Shown piece after piece: positions 22,801 through 32,878 of a stretch of DNA of 64,000 nt. The DNA comes from Amia ocellicauda. Taxonomy: Eukaryota; Chordata; Actinopteri; Amiiformes; Amiidae. Position 1 is the stretch's first letter. The number at the start of each line of letters is the position of its first letter. The stretch covers positions 11,123,001-11,187,000 of the forward strand of contig NC_089867.1 of the NCBI RefSeq assembly GCF_036373705.1. The letters run 5' to 3'. The notes beneath the pieces are model-generated. The model was not told where the DNA came from. It saw only the letters and a list, made by a program, of their open reading frames with translations, and did no database searches. The translations under genes were made by a program, and so were the position numbers.

Positions 22801-25800
22801 CCTTCAGAACTGCCTTAATTCTACGTGGCATTGATTCAACAAGGTGCTGAAAGCATTCTTTAGAAATGTTGGCCCATATTGATAGGATAGCCTCTTGCAG
22901 TTGATGGAGATTTGTGGGATGCACATCCAGGGCACGAAGCTCCCGTTCCACCACATCCCAAAGATGCTCTATTGGGTTGAGATCTGGTGACTGTGGGGGC
23001 CAGTTTAGTACAGTGAACTCATTGTCATGTTCAAGAAACCAATTTGAAATGATTCGACCTTTGTGACATGGTGCATTATCCTGCTGGAAGTAGCCATCAG
23101 AGGATGGGTACATGGTGGTCATAAAGGGATGGACATGGTCAGAAACAATGCTCAGGTAGGCCGTGGCATTTAAACGATGCCCAATTGGCACTAAGGGGCC
23201 TAAAGTGTGCCAAGAAAACATCCCCCACACCATTACACCACCACCACCAGCCTGCACAGTGGTAACAAGGCATGATGGATCCATGTTCTCATTCTGTTTA
23301 CGCCAAATTCTGACTCTACCATCTGAATGTCTCAACAGAGATCGAGACTCATCAGACCAGGCAACATTTTTCCAGTCTTCCAACTGTCCAATTTTGGTGA
23401 GCTTGTGCAAATTGTAGCCTCTTTTTCCTATTTGTAGTGGAGATGAGTGGTACCCGATGGGGTCTTCTGCTGTTGTAGCCCATCCGCCTCAAGGTTGTAC
23501 GTGTTGTGGCTTCACAAATGCTTTGCTGCATACCTCGGTTGTAACGAGTGGTTATTTCAGTCAAAGTTGCTCTTCTATCAGCTTGAATCAGTCGGCCCAT
23601 TCTCCTCTGACCTCTAGCATCAACAAGGCATTTTCGCCCACAGGACTGCCGCATACTGGATGTTTTTCCCTTTTCACACCATTCTTTGTAAACCCTAGAA
23701 ATGGTTGTGCGTGAAAATCCCAGTAACTGAGCAGATTGTGAAATACTCAGACCGACCCGTCTGGCACCAACAACCATGCCACGTTCAAAATTGCTTAAAT
23801 CACCTTTCTTTCCCATTCAGACATTCAGTTTGGAGTTCAGGAGATTGTCTTGACCAGGACCACACCCCTAAATGCATTGAAGCAACTGCCATGTGATTGG
23901 TTGGTTAGATAATTGCATTAATGAGAAATTGAACAGGTGTTCCTAATAATCCTTTAGGTGAGTGTAAATGACTGCGCACAGAAACAGGAACCGTCAGCAA
24001 CCCATCAAACAGGATCGCACTGGCGCGGCTTAGAGCAATCAAGCGGCTCTGCCACCACTGTAGTTCATTCATTTAATCAGATTGCCGATTTATTATGACA
24101 GTGATTCGCAAATTGTAATATATATTTCACAAAATTCCAGCACTTTCATTCGGAATTCAAGCACTTTCACAACCTTGAAAATACCACCTTAAAATTCAAG
24201 CATTTTCAAGGATTTCAAGCACCCGTACGAACCCTGGATCCTTCTTGAGGCATTTATCTGGGTGTAAACCAGGCTTTCTGCTGCAGGTTTTGCGTAAGTA
24301 TATAGTCTCATTTCTGCCACCCATGTAAAGAACTACTTACTTCACTGTGTGCTTATTCTAACATGTGGAACAGCTGTGCAGATGTGCCTGCGTGATGCTG
24401 ATGCGGCGGGGTCTACCCTGCAGAGAGCCGCACCTCTCTCTATCACTTCCCAGGTCCACACTGGCAGTGGGGGGCGAAGCCCATAGGTTTTGATTTTTTT
24501 CCAACTTATCGTGATGTTTCAAAGGCTGCCGAAGCCTGTGATCGGCTTTTTCTATGCAAAAGACGAGTTTAAAGAGATCGCAACTGCATTTTTACAATGT
24601 CCGACATAGGACTGCAGAGGGTTAGGGCGAGGGCCTTGCGTGGGATAATTATTTGCAATACATAATAGCTTTCTCTGTAGCCCCATCCAGTACAACATAC
24701 CAATACAGTACAACTGAACAGTCATCCCTATCAGTCATGTATAATTATGGTAACCATTATGGTAATTAAGCCGCAGGGAAAAGGGTCAAAATAAAATGAA
24801 CTCTGTTTCCAGTTAGCTGCAATTTATTTGCAAACAGCTCAGCAACAGTCAGTATAGTATAATATAAAAGGACAGCACAGCACATTTAAAAACAGATGAA
24901 GATGAAACACTTACCAGATCTCTTTCAGTGATTTGTTCTGAGGCAGCGCATCCGCCAGCATCCTTGCCCCCTTAGCGGTTATTTTATTCTCAATTAACCT
25001 GCAAACAAGTGTGACGCCGAGAGGTTTTCATCTTCAATATTGCTGGTTATTGTCACGATCAGGCTTGTGATTAAGCTGCATTACTTTCATTTTTGGAATA
25101 ACGGCAGCAATAAATACCATGTTAAATTAATACAAAATGTCAGTTTCAAGGTAAAGCTTAATATTTATCTTGTACATGTCTCTCTTCCTCTTCTTTTCAG
25201 AAGCATTTTCAGTCTGTCCTGCCTGCTGGGAGATTGATGCTTTGGTTTAAGGTATTATTTTACAGCATCATCACGGTCACACAATTCATCAGCATCAATC
25301 TGCCATCTACATGGTTATACATTCATCCTCAGTGCATCTAAAAACATCTACACCCCCAAAGAGATCAGTGGGTGTGACAATCTTCTACAACATCCACTTC
25401 TTCAAGGGAACGCCCACAGAGTGCCGATTGTAATGAGAGTCCATGCTTACCACAAGTGGGTTAAACCAGAGTTGACCTTGACAGTTTCAGCAAAGCAGTT
25501 TGCAACTTCGTCATTAAACTCATTCTGAACCAGCCTGAGGAGAAAAGGACATGTTGAGTTCTTACTAATATTTATGAATCACTGAAAACAACAGAACACG
25601 GCTCTAGCCAAAAGGTTCAGGCAAGACAGAGCTGACTCATCTCATCACGCAAAACGAAACCTGCCGAGTAAGACGCTGATTCCTGAGCAAGGTTTCACAA
25701 TTCGTAATGACTGGATAAGAAGTCAGCAGAGGAAGAGAGGTATTAAGCAGGAAAGGCCTCGATCTTCAACTAGAATGTGTCACTTTAGAGTCTGCCCTGT

Positions 25801-28800
25801 TTAAGAGCCATACATTTGAGCAGGTGTTGGATAACAAACAGGGATTATGGCAGTCAAAGCACACAACCTAGTTTCGACAAGTTGCAGAGACTGAGGGAAC
25901 TGAACCTTTTCACCCTGGAACAGAGGAGACTACGTGGGGACTTGATTCAAGTCTTCAAAATCATGAAGGGCATCGACCACATCAAACCAGAGGAGCTTTT
26001 CCAGATCAGCAGGGACACACGCACTCAGGGACACAAATGGAAATTGGGCTTCAAGGCATTCAAAACGGAAAACAGGAGACACTTCTTCACACAGAGAGGC
26101 GTCACAATCTGGAACAAACTCCCCAGCGATGTGGTAGAAGCTGAACATTTCGGAACATTTGAAAATAGACTGCATAGGATCCTTGGATCACTTAGTTATT
26201 AATGGACACCAAACGAGCACGATGGGTCGAATGGCCTCCTCTCGTTTGTACACTTTCTTATCTCCTTATAAGACCTGACAGGTTCCTTCGGTAACTGTAA
26301 TCCAATTAAATCCTGTGATAATTTGCAGTTTGTTACCTTGGGCTCTTTATCAGGTTCTTATTTAGTTCACAAAACACCCTGTTACAGTAATTCAGGAGCA
26401 GAGCTGCAGCTCAAAACAGGAGCTAACCTCATACAACAGAAGCAACACACATGTGCTTCTAAACAAACAACCTATGAATCACCACAGCTGTCTTCCTGAT
26501 ATTTACCAAAAGATATGGACAGACGTGTTTTCTTTCAGGGCAGCAGCCAGGCTTCTCCCTCCCTCTGTGGAGATCCCATTTAATGACAGGCTTGGGAAAT
26601 CAAAAAGAATGAAGCAGCTGACATCTCATTTCAGGAGGTACATTTACAAGCTGACTGAATTAAACTGCAATTAATTACATGTGATAGCAGTATTGTATAG
26701 ACAATTAGTTGTAGGTTCTGCTTATCTGAATGTCAGGTTGGATCTGGAATATAAATGTTGCTAACATTTCAACATAATAAATTGTTCAAGCCAATAAGGA
26801 TGATAAGCACTGATAACGGCAGAAAGTCTGAAATTAGACTCAGGAAGGAATAATAACAACCTGACAAAATAAACTGGCTCAACATAACTTCCTTTCAGAG
26901 AGCACTCTTGTCCTCCAACTCTTCCAAAAAGGTGTTCTAACAGTCCAGGCAATCCTTTAACCAGTGAGCAAGATCCTCTTACCTGAGGTTTGTGAGGCTG
27001 GGGTGATTCTTCAAGGCTTCGGCAAAGGCTTTGGCTCCTTCGTTCCCAATAGTATTTCCCCACATTCTACACAATTGGAAAAACAGCAAATGAGGCACTG
27101 AAACAAGTTCATTGCACAGCATTCACTGCATCGTCCCCTAGCCACAAGACCTTACCCGACATCAAAGATGGTTCTACTCTTCTGAATTGCACCAGCCAGA
27201 TATTTCCCACCTTCACTCGTAATCTTGTTGCACCCAATTCTGTTAAAGAAAAGAGAACAAACTCATTTTGAACAGAAACGTGGTTCACATTTTCCCAGCA
27301 CAGTAGCAAAAGGTAGCAGAGACTGTTATGCAGTGTATGACCAAACATAGTCCCACATTATTTTATGTGGAAAAAAAACAACCACAGAATTTCCCTCCCA
27401 AGAAGCAGGCAGTGAAACACAAGCCAATAAACCATAAGCCGTACATACTTAACAATTCTGAGACTGGGGCACTCTTCAATGATATGCGCCACCAGTTTGG
27501 CTCCAACATCCGTGATCTGATTCTTATAAAGTCTATGAAAGAGAAAGGAGGACATATTTTAAAGCAGCATTATGAAAAGAGTGTCTCTTGGGCTTGACAT
27601 AGTGGCAATATAATGTTACAGATAAAAAGGGGATAATAGAGGAGGGCAAGCTTACCCCAGCACTTTGATGACTTTGTACCTCAATAATTCTTCTGCTAGA
27701 ATTTCCATACTGGTATCTGTGAGCTGATTGACAGAAAATCTGAAAACGAGCATACATCAGTTTTTAATTAGCAGAATTCAGCAGCTTATTGTGAATACGG
27801 TGTCCTAGATGGCTCAAATTACAGAGCAGTTGGATTACAAATGGACAAATATCTGTAAACAGCTATAAGCAGTAGTGCTTGAGTGGATTTGAAGTTAAAA
27901 TACAGTTTATACAGTTGTTTATGGAAACATAATTAATTCTTCTGTATGCTGTCCACCATATAAATTAATTTCCACATATTCAGGTATCTTCTTGTTAATC
28001 TCGTGAAAAATAAAATCACCAAAGGAACCTCCAGCATGAACTCCTTACCTTATTACAGTCAGTTTATGGAAACATGGCTTAAGCTCCTTCACGCCATAGT
28101 CATTGATGTTGTTGTTGTCCAAATCCAGAGCAATGTTTTTCTGGTGATGAAGCAATACAAAGTTAATTGCACTGCAGTCGGCCGAGAAGACATTGCAGAA
28201 AGTCAGTTTGAGATAATCAGCCGAGATCCCTCTGGCAGCGACCTTCGCGATTTCCTCGCTCTGAGTCTCAAAAATACACCTCAACATCCAAATAAAATTA
28301 GGCATCACATGGACTTTGTTTCCTTCTTGCTCACACTTGACCCGAGGTAGGCTTTTCAAGTGAGACTTGACACTGTCTGACAGGTAAGACTTGAGAAGTT
28401 CTCGTTTCTTCTTCAGTGATGTGGGGGGGACCAGGTGCTCCAGTAGGTTGACGTTGGACTTGGACAGAAGTCCACACAAGAACAAGTTAGTGAACTGCAA
28501 GTGCTCATTTTCCTGGAAAGGGTCCTTGCCACGTGGTTTGGAGCCTCCAAGACAGGGACAAGGAAAATGGTTTGCGCTTTTATAGTCGCACTCTGAAAAG
28601 AACTTCAGAATCCCAGCAGGGCCAATGCTTTCGTCCAATACCAGCAGCAAGGCAGCAAAGAAAGACTGGAGAGTTAGATGGAGGAAGTCAAAGGTGGACA
28701 GGGTCCCACAGCCATCGTACTGGCAGACGGGCCTGAGGAAGCCCAGCTGTAGATCCTTCTCCTCGATGTTGCAAGAGGAAATCTCATCCTGGTTGAACAC

Positions 28801-30770
28801 AAAGCCGGTCTTCTCCATCCCGAGATGAGCTAGCCGCCCAAAGGCAATCAGAGTTTCCTTGCCGGCTTTGAAAGTCTCCAACTGGCACCTGGTACTCCTC
28901 TTTAGCAAACCAGGCTTGGAGGAGCGACTGAGAAATACCTCAACCATCAGCATGAAGACATTGGTGAGGGTGACATACAAGTCAGGCAACTCAAAGTCAT
29001 CGTAAACTGTCTGGAAGTGTTTGAAGCTTTTGAAGATGATCCAGCAGAACAAGGGGATGGAGCACAAGCTGCAGAGATGAGGGTTGGCATTCAGCTGGTT
29101 GTTCACCAAAGCCTGGTAATCCCTGTCCTTGAAGTGCAGAGCAGTGTACCTCCGCAGGCACTCTGGGGAAAAGCCCTTGAGATGAACCTTCTTCCTGACT
29201 ACCTTGTTCTGGATGTCAGTGCCCGTGCGTGCAGTCAGGACTTTCTTGGAGCCTGGCAGCAGTTTCCCACTGAGTAGATTCATGAGAAGCAACAGTGGGT
29301 GGGTCTTCTCTTCAGGAGAGCAGACCTCTGGAATGTTCCTCAGGTCAAAATCGGCATGAATCTCATCAAAACCATCGAAAGTAAAGAGCACAGTCTCTGG
29401 GTAGTGCTGTATGTACCTGAAGACCTCATTATCAGGGTCCTTGTCTGGGTAGCAGTTGTACTTGAAGAGAAGATCCTTCAGGGAGATCTCGTCAGTCTCC
29501 TTGAAGGCACTGAACATCCGGCAGCGGAATTTGAAGAAGAACTTGGACTGGACACATATCTCCCTAAAGGACCACAAGTTCTGCAGCTTCTGCAGCAGGA
29601 TGGACTTCCCAACACCAGCATCCCCCATAATGAACAGGGTCTCAGCGTGCTGGTTAAAGACTCCACGGTCGCTGAAGAGCTCATCTAAGCTGTCCAGGTA
29701 GCCCAGGCTCTCGTTGCGGTCATTCAGCAGCTCCATCAGAGTATCTGTGTACATCTCCTCCAGCAGGGTCTCCTCTCTCTGGGCGTAGGAGATTATGAAC
29801 TTGGTGTCCCGTCCCAGATCATGGTGTAGCTTCTCGCAATACCTACTTACTGCAAGGAAACATGAACAGAAAGGACTGCATTACACAACAACTAATTAAC
29901 CAACCAGCCAATCAGGTGAAAATTTCAGATTGCACTGATGGAACTCAAAGAAAACCGAAAAGACATTATCAATTTTGTGTCTAGTGCAGTACAGTACAAA
30001 GACTCAGGCTAGGTTGCCTATGGGTTTCTATTAAAATAAGGGACTTTCCTTGATTGATATCCAACAGTGGTGCCCAATCTCTATGACATAAAACACCAGG
30101 AGCACAACAGCAAAAATGCAGAACGTCATACAGTCCTACATCCAGTGCTTCTTGACCCTCAAACCTTTAAAAGACACATGGGAATGTTATTACTCTGTAC
30201 TATGAATATTAGTTGAGGGGTGAACATGTTGAAACCATCTGAAAAAAAAACTTCTGGAACCATCCGTTATGGTCTTCCTCCACACTCACCTGGGTCGGTG
30301 TTGATGACGGGTATTTTCCGGACACAGTCGGAGGGCTCATACTGGATCTCTTTGAACCAGGGCCTCAGGTCGATGTAGGCATCATAGGCCTCGTGCAGAA
30401 TGTGCACAAAATACTCCGCTACCTCTTCCCCTTTGCTCTGTACCAGCTCCAGGATTTTACGCACCTGTTCAACACAGAAGACTTGCAATGAACCAAAGGC
30501 CTTTCTAGGGCAGATTGTGACAGCAGACACAAACTACATGGCATGATATACCTGGTCTGTCCTGGTGGGAAAGCGCAAGATAATCTCCTCATCCTCCGCG
30601 CAGAAGAACTCGCTGCGCACTAGATTGTCCAGCACGCACTGCGTGTTCCTGACGTGCGTGACCAGCAGCTCCCGGTGGCGGGTGAGCAGCCGGCAGGTCT
30701 GCGCAGAGGCGAGCAGCTGCCCCGCAACACGGCAGCTCTGCGCAGAGGCACGGCCGGGCTCCGTGGCCAT
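19860..30770 (-). CDS. nod1: NOD1, nucleotide-binding oligomerization domain receptor 1
   Basis: Cytosolic sensor of gamma-D-Glu-meso-DAP peptidoglycan fragments, signalling through RIPK2 to NF-kB. Predicted 951 aa (human about 953). Exons in transcript order: 30552-30770, 30290-30464, 28049-29849, 27656-27739, 27449-27532, 27156-27239, 26983-27066, 26507-26590, 25451-25534, 24915-24998, 19860-19932. The CARD (about residues 30-120) includes LLTRHRELLVTHVRNTQCVL and the acidic AEDEE patch. NACHT has Walker A GDAGVGKS (207-214) and Walker B DGFDE (290-294), then TARTGT. Seven 84-nt LRR exons and a short C-terminal exon follow. The last intron (19933-24914) is swollen by transposons. It has the same phases and the same 175-nt CARD exon as the paralogue at 5736-14322, and reads as the canonical orthologue. 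Confidence 0.96.
20361..20392. repeat. TTA trinucleotide microsatellite
   Basis: About ten TTA units. Confidence 0.9.
20663..21831 (-). mobile_element. piggyBac-like element, transposase remnant with one terminus
   Basis: Minus-strand frames hold piggyBac transposase motifs in order: KPAKYGIKIWVACD (near 21540), HNVTCDNFFNSYQL (near 21390), NHNKGGMDNLDK (near 21090), and a cysteine-rich C-terminus RRRCQFC (near 20780). The frame breaks between 21200 and 21196 and again near 21480, and the N-terminal half is missing, so it is a pseudogene. At 21806-21831 the terminus ends ACAACACAAGGG followed by TTAA, the piggyBac target site. A TG microsatellite (21585-21606) interrupts the 5' side. The other terminus was not found. 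Confidence 0.85.
22743..23964 (-). mobile_element. Tc1/mariner DD36E element, one-base frameshift
   Basis: Near-identical sister of the element at 16682-17902, with intact 29-base inverted repeats and TA on both sides (22741-22742 and 23965-23966). The transposase frame splits into 23352-23816 and 22775-23410 because of one extra C near 23380 (CTTCCAACTG versus CTTCAACTG in the intact copy). Otherwise only scattered substitutions are seen. It lies in the last nod1 intron. Confidence 0.95.
24110..24236 (-). mobile_element. hAT-type terminal fragment
   Basis: Read on the minus strand it starts CAGGGTTCGTACGGGTGCTT at 24236 and continues with repeated TTGAAA/TGCTTG units, the terminal sequence of a widespread fish hAT family. 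Neither a transposase nor the second terminus was found nearby. Confidence 0.65.
25810..26265 (+). mobile_element. CR1/Rex-like LINE, 3' end
   Basis: The plus-strand frame 25816-26202 holds LRELNLFTLEQRRLRGDL and, downstream, RGVTIWNKLPSDVVEA, the conserved C-terminal end of CR1/Rex-type LINE reverse-transcriptase polyproteins. It is followed by the tail GAATGGCCTCCTCTCGTTTG, common at the 3' ends of such fish elements. It is 5'-truncated and antisense to nod1 in an intron. Confidence 0.8.
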
Positions 30771-32878
30771 GATTCACACAGCATGCTCCTCTGGGATTTC
30801 TGCTGCAGCTGCTTCTTGCGTCTGGACAAGAGCTAAAAAACTTCATACAAGACAACTATTGTGTGATACGAGACAACACGAGAGGCCGTTGCTTTATTAA
30901 GACGATTTTACTATTCCTTTAACGTAAATCAATAACAGTTGTTCATTGTTTTATAGTCTCTGTTATTTATTGAACTCTTTAATGCTTTAACCATAACAAG
31001 ATCGGTGCCGTATTAGTCGCTATGAATACAGTTACAAATGAAACCAAGTAAAACGGTGTTACACTTATACGTGTTTTAGATCATCGGGATTCATGTTTTT
31101 TAAGCGAAAAACTGCGTTTTGCACAACATTAAACGGAGTGAAAACACAAGCACTTACTGTGTCAGCCCAGCCCCGCGTCGACGGAGGAAGTGAAACTGAT
31201 TTCACGGCTGGCAAATTCGCTTTTATTAGGCAACAGGGTCACGCTTGTGTAACGCAGCTCTCCGCAGATCTGCACAATCCCGCAGATCCCATTGGCGGAG
31301 CGGCGCAGACCTGCGGGAATCCCCGACACAAACATTCATTTTTAAAATCCAAGCCCCAAATCCTAGCTGAATCAATAGAAAAAGCGTTAGGATGTATTCC
31401 GACTTAATCGTTCAAGGTCTACATCAATTGAAATATTGTGTGTGTCCTGTGAAGCAATATATTTATTAAGTAACCATTATTATTTTAAATGTAACTTTTT
31501 TTACCCCTTTACCGCACATACATCTGTTAATCCTTTTTTTATCCAACCACACACAAATGTAAGTTTAGATGAACAGTCACAGCAGACATTACAGGTTATC
31601 ATTGAGTACGTTTTCTTCTTCGATGGGAACATTTACACATTCAAAAGTCTTCCCCGCCTTGTGAACGAAACATGTGTTTCCGTTTTTGTTTCCTTCACCA
31701 ACTCCACAAAATTCAACCATTTCTATCTTCGAAACCGAAAGCTACACATTCTCCATGCCAGTGAAAAAATACTCAATCTCAAGCTGACAGGAAATATGTG
31801 CATTTTCAATAGGAGTACCACAGATTATCCAGACAATGAATCTTACTGTCGGATAAGAAATGCAGTTTTCAACTAATTGACAAACCGTAACATACCAAAC
31901 TACTGCTGAAACAAAAAACAGTGTTAAGAGATTAGGGTATCAGTTTTATAACATTAAAAAAAAAATCCATCCAATTCATAATGTACCCAATGTAGCCATG
32001 TATTTCAAAAATAAAAATATATATATATATTACAGTTTGAAAAAGATGCATTTTATTTTTTAAAGTCCTGTATGATACATTTGTCTAATAGCTTGCCTGA
32101 AGCAGATAATATGAGGTATTCAAGATTAATATTCTCTTCCAAGATATATGGGCAGTTGTCTTATTAAACGAACACATTCCCCATTAACTAGCTTGGTGAA
32201 AGTGTTTGCTTTGTGCAGTTCAGTCTGCTGTACTAGTCTTCATCTAAAAGCCCATTCATTTTATACTCTTCCTTCTGATTGCAAAAGTATATCTTCCACC
32301 AAAAGCATTAGCGAATGTTAAATAATAATCTATCCAAGGTAAAATAATTCTGAATAATGTAGAGTTCAGTTCAATTCTAATTTACTGTCATAAAGATTAC
32401 TTTATTAATAGAACATTTCTAAACAGTCAATACAAATCTATTCTAGTCTAATTCTGCTCTGATATAAAGACAGGAACTCTGCAAACCCTTAAAATAATAA
32501 AGCAATTGATTATAATGCCTTAAGCATTAAACAGTTACCTTCATGTAACTTCATGTGATATTGTGCTCATCAATAAAGAATTATTTTTAAATCCCTGCTC
32601 CCAATTACATTTTAAACCACAATTTGTAATTACCAATGTAACTACTACACACATCAACGATTACTGCAAATATCTGTAGGTAGTTACAATGCTAAGAAAT
32701 TAATATTGACATAATGAATGTCACCAAAAATGTTTTGTCCTCAGGGACATTTGATTACATTTCAATATTTTAACTTAAACACAAGTCTGCTATTTAGGTA
32801 TTAAGGTTAGATAACTTCTGTAATTAAAGAAGTGTAATTAAACTTCCATGTTAGTTGTCATCCATTATGAAGTACAGA
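30771..32878. other. nod1 upstream region and spacer to the divergent ggct copy
   Basis: Contains the presumed nod1 promoter (30771-31400, GC-richer than its surroundings) and the 3' flank of the ggct copy. An ETS-IRF-like composite site lies at 31186-31197 and a 19-base motif shared with the ggct upstream region at 31263-31281. A minus-strand AATAAA at 32401-32406 lies about 475 bases past the ggct stop. Open frames at 31093-31407 and 31436-31876 match nothing I know. Confidence 0.45.
31186..31197 (+). promoter_or_regulatory. ETS-IRF composite-like site (GGAAGTGAAACT)
   Basis: Fits GGAANNGAAA, bound by PU.1 with IRF4/IRF8, and also resembles an interferon-response half element. It lies about 415 bases upstream of the nod1 ATG. 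A match of this length is expected by chance about twice in 64 kb, so only the location makes it suggestive. Confidence 0.3.

Larger units (their letters stand above)
19989..24625. mobile_element. Possible piggyBac-type unit bounded by inverted termini
   Basis: TTAACCCTTTGCAGTCC at 19989-20005 and its inverted counterpart GGACTGCAGAGGGTTAG at 24609-24625 match at 15 of 17 positions, begin CCCT, and are flanked by TTAA or a one-base variant, as in piggyBac elements. They may be the two ends of one composite 4.6 kb unit in the last nod1 intron or two independent non-autonomous copies. Other elements lie between them. Confidence 0.4.

Noticed and set aside
30565-30900. 111-codon plus-strand frame over the first nod1 exon
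   Set aside because: Antisense shadow of the GC-rich CARD exon; no homology and no splice context.
31436-31876. 146-codon plus-strand frame between nod1 and ggct
   Set aside because: AT-rich, low-complexity composition, no known motif; could not be supported as a gene.
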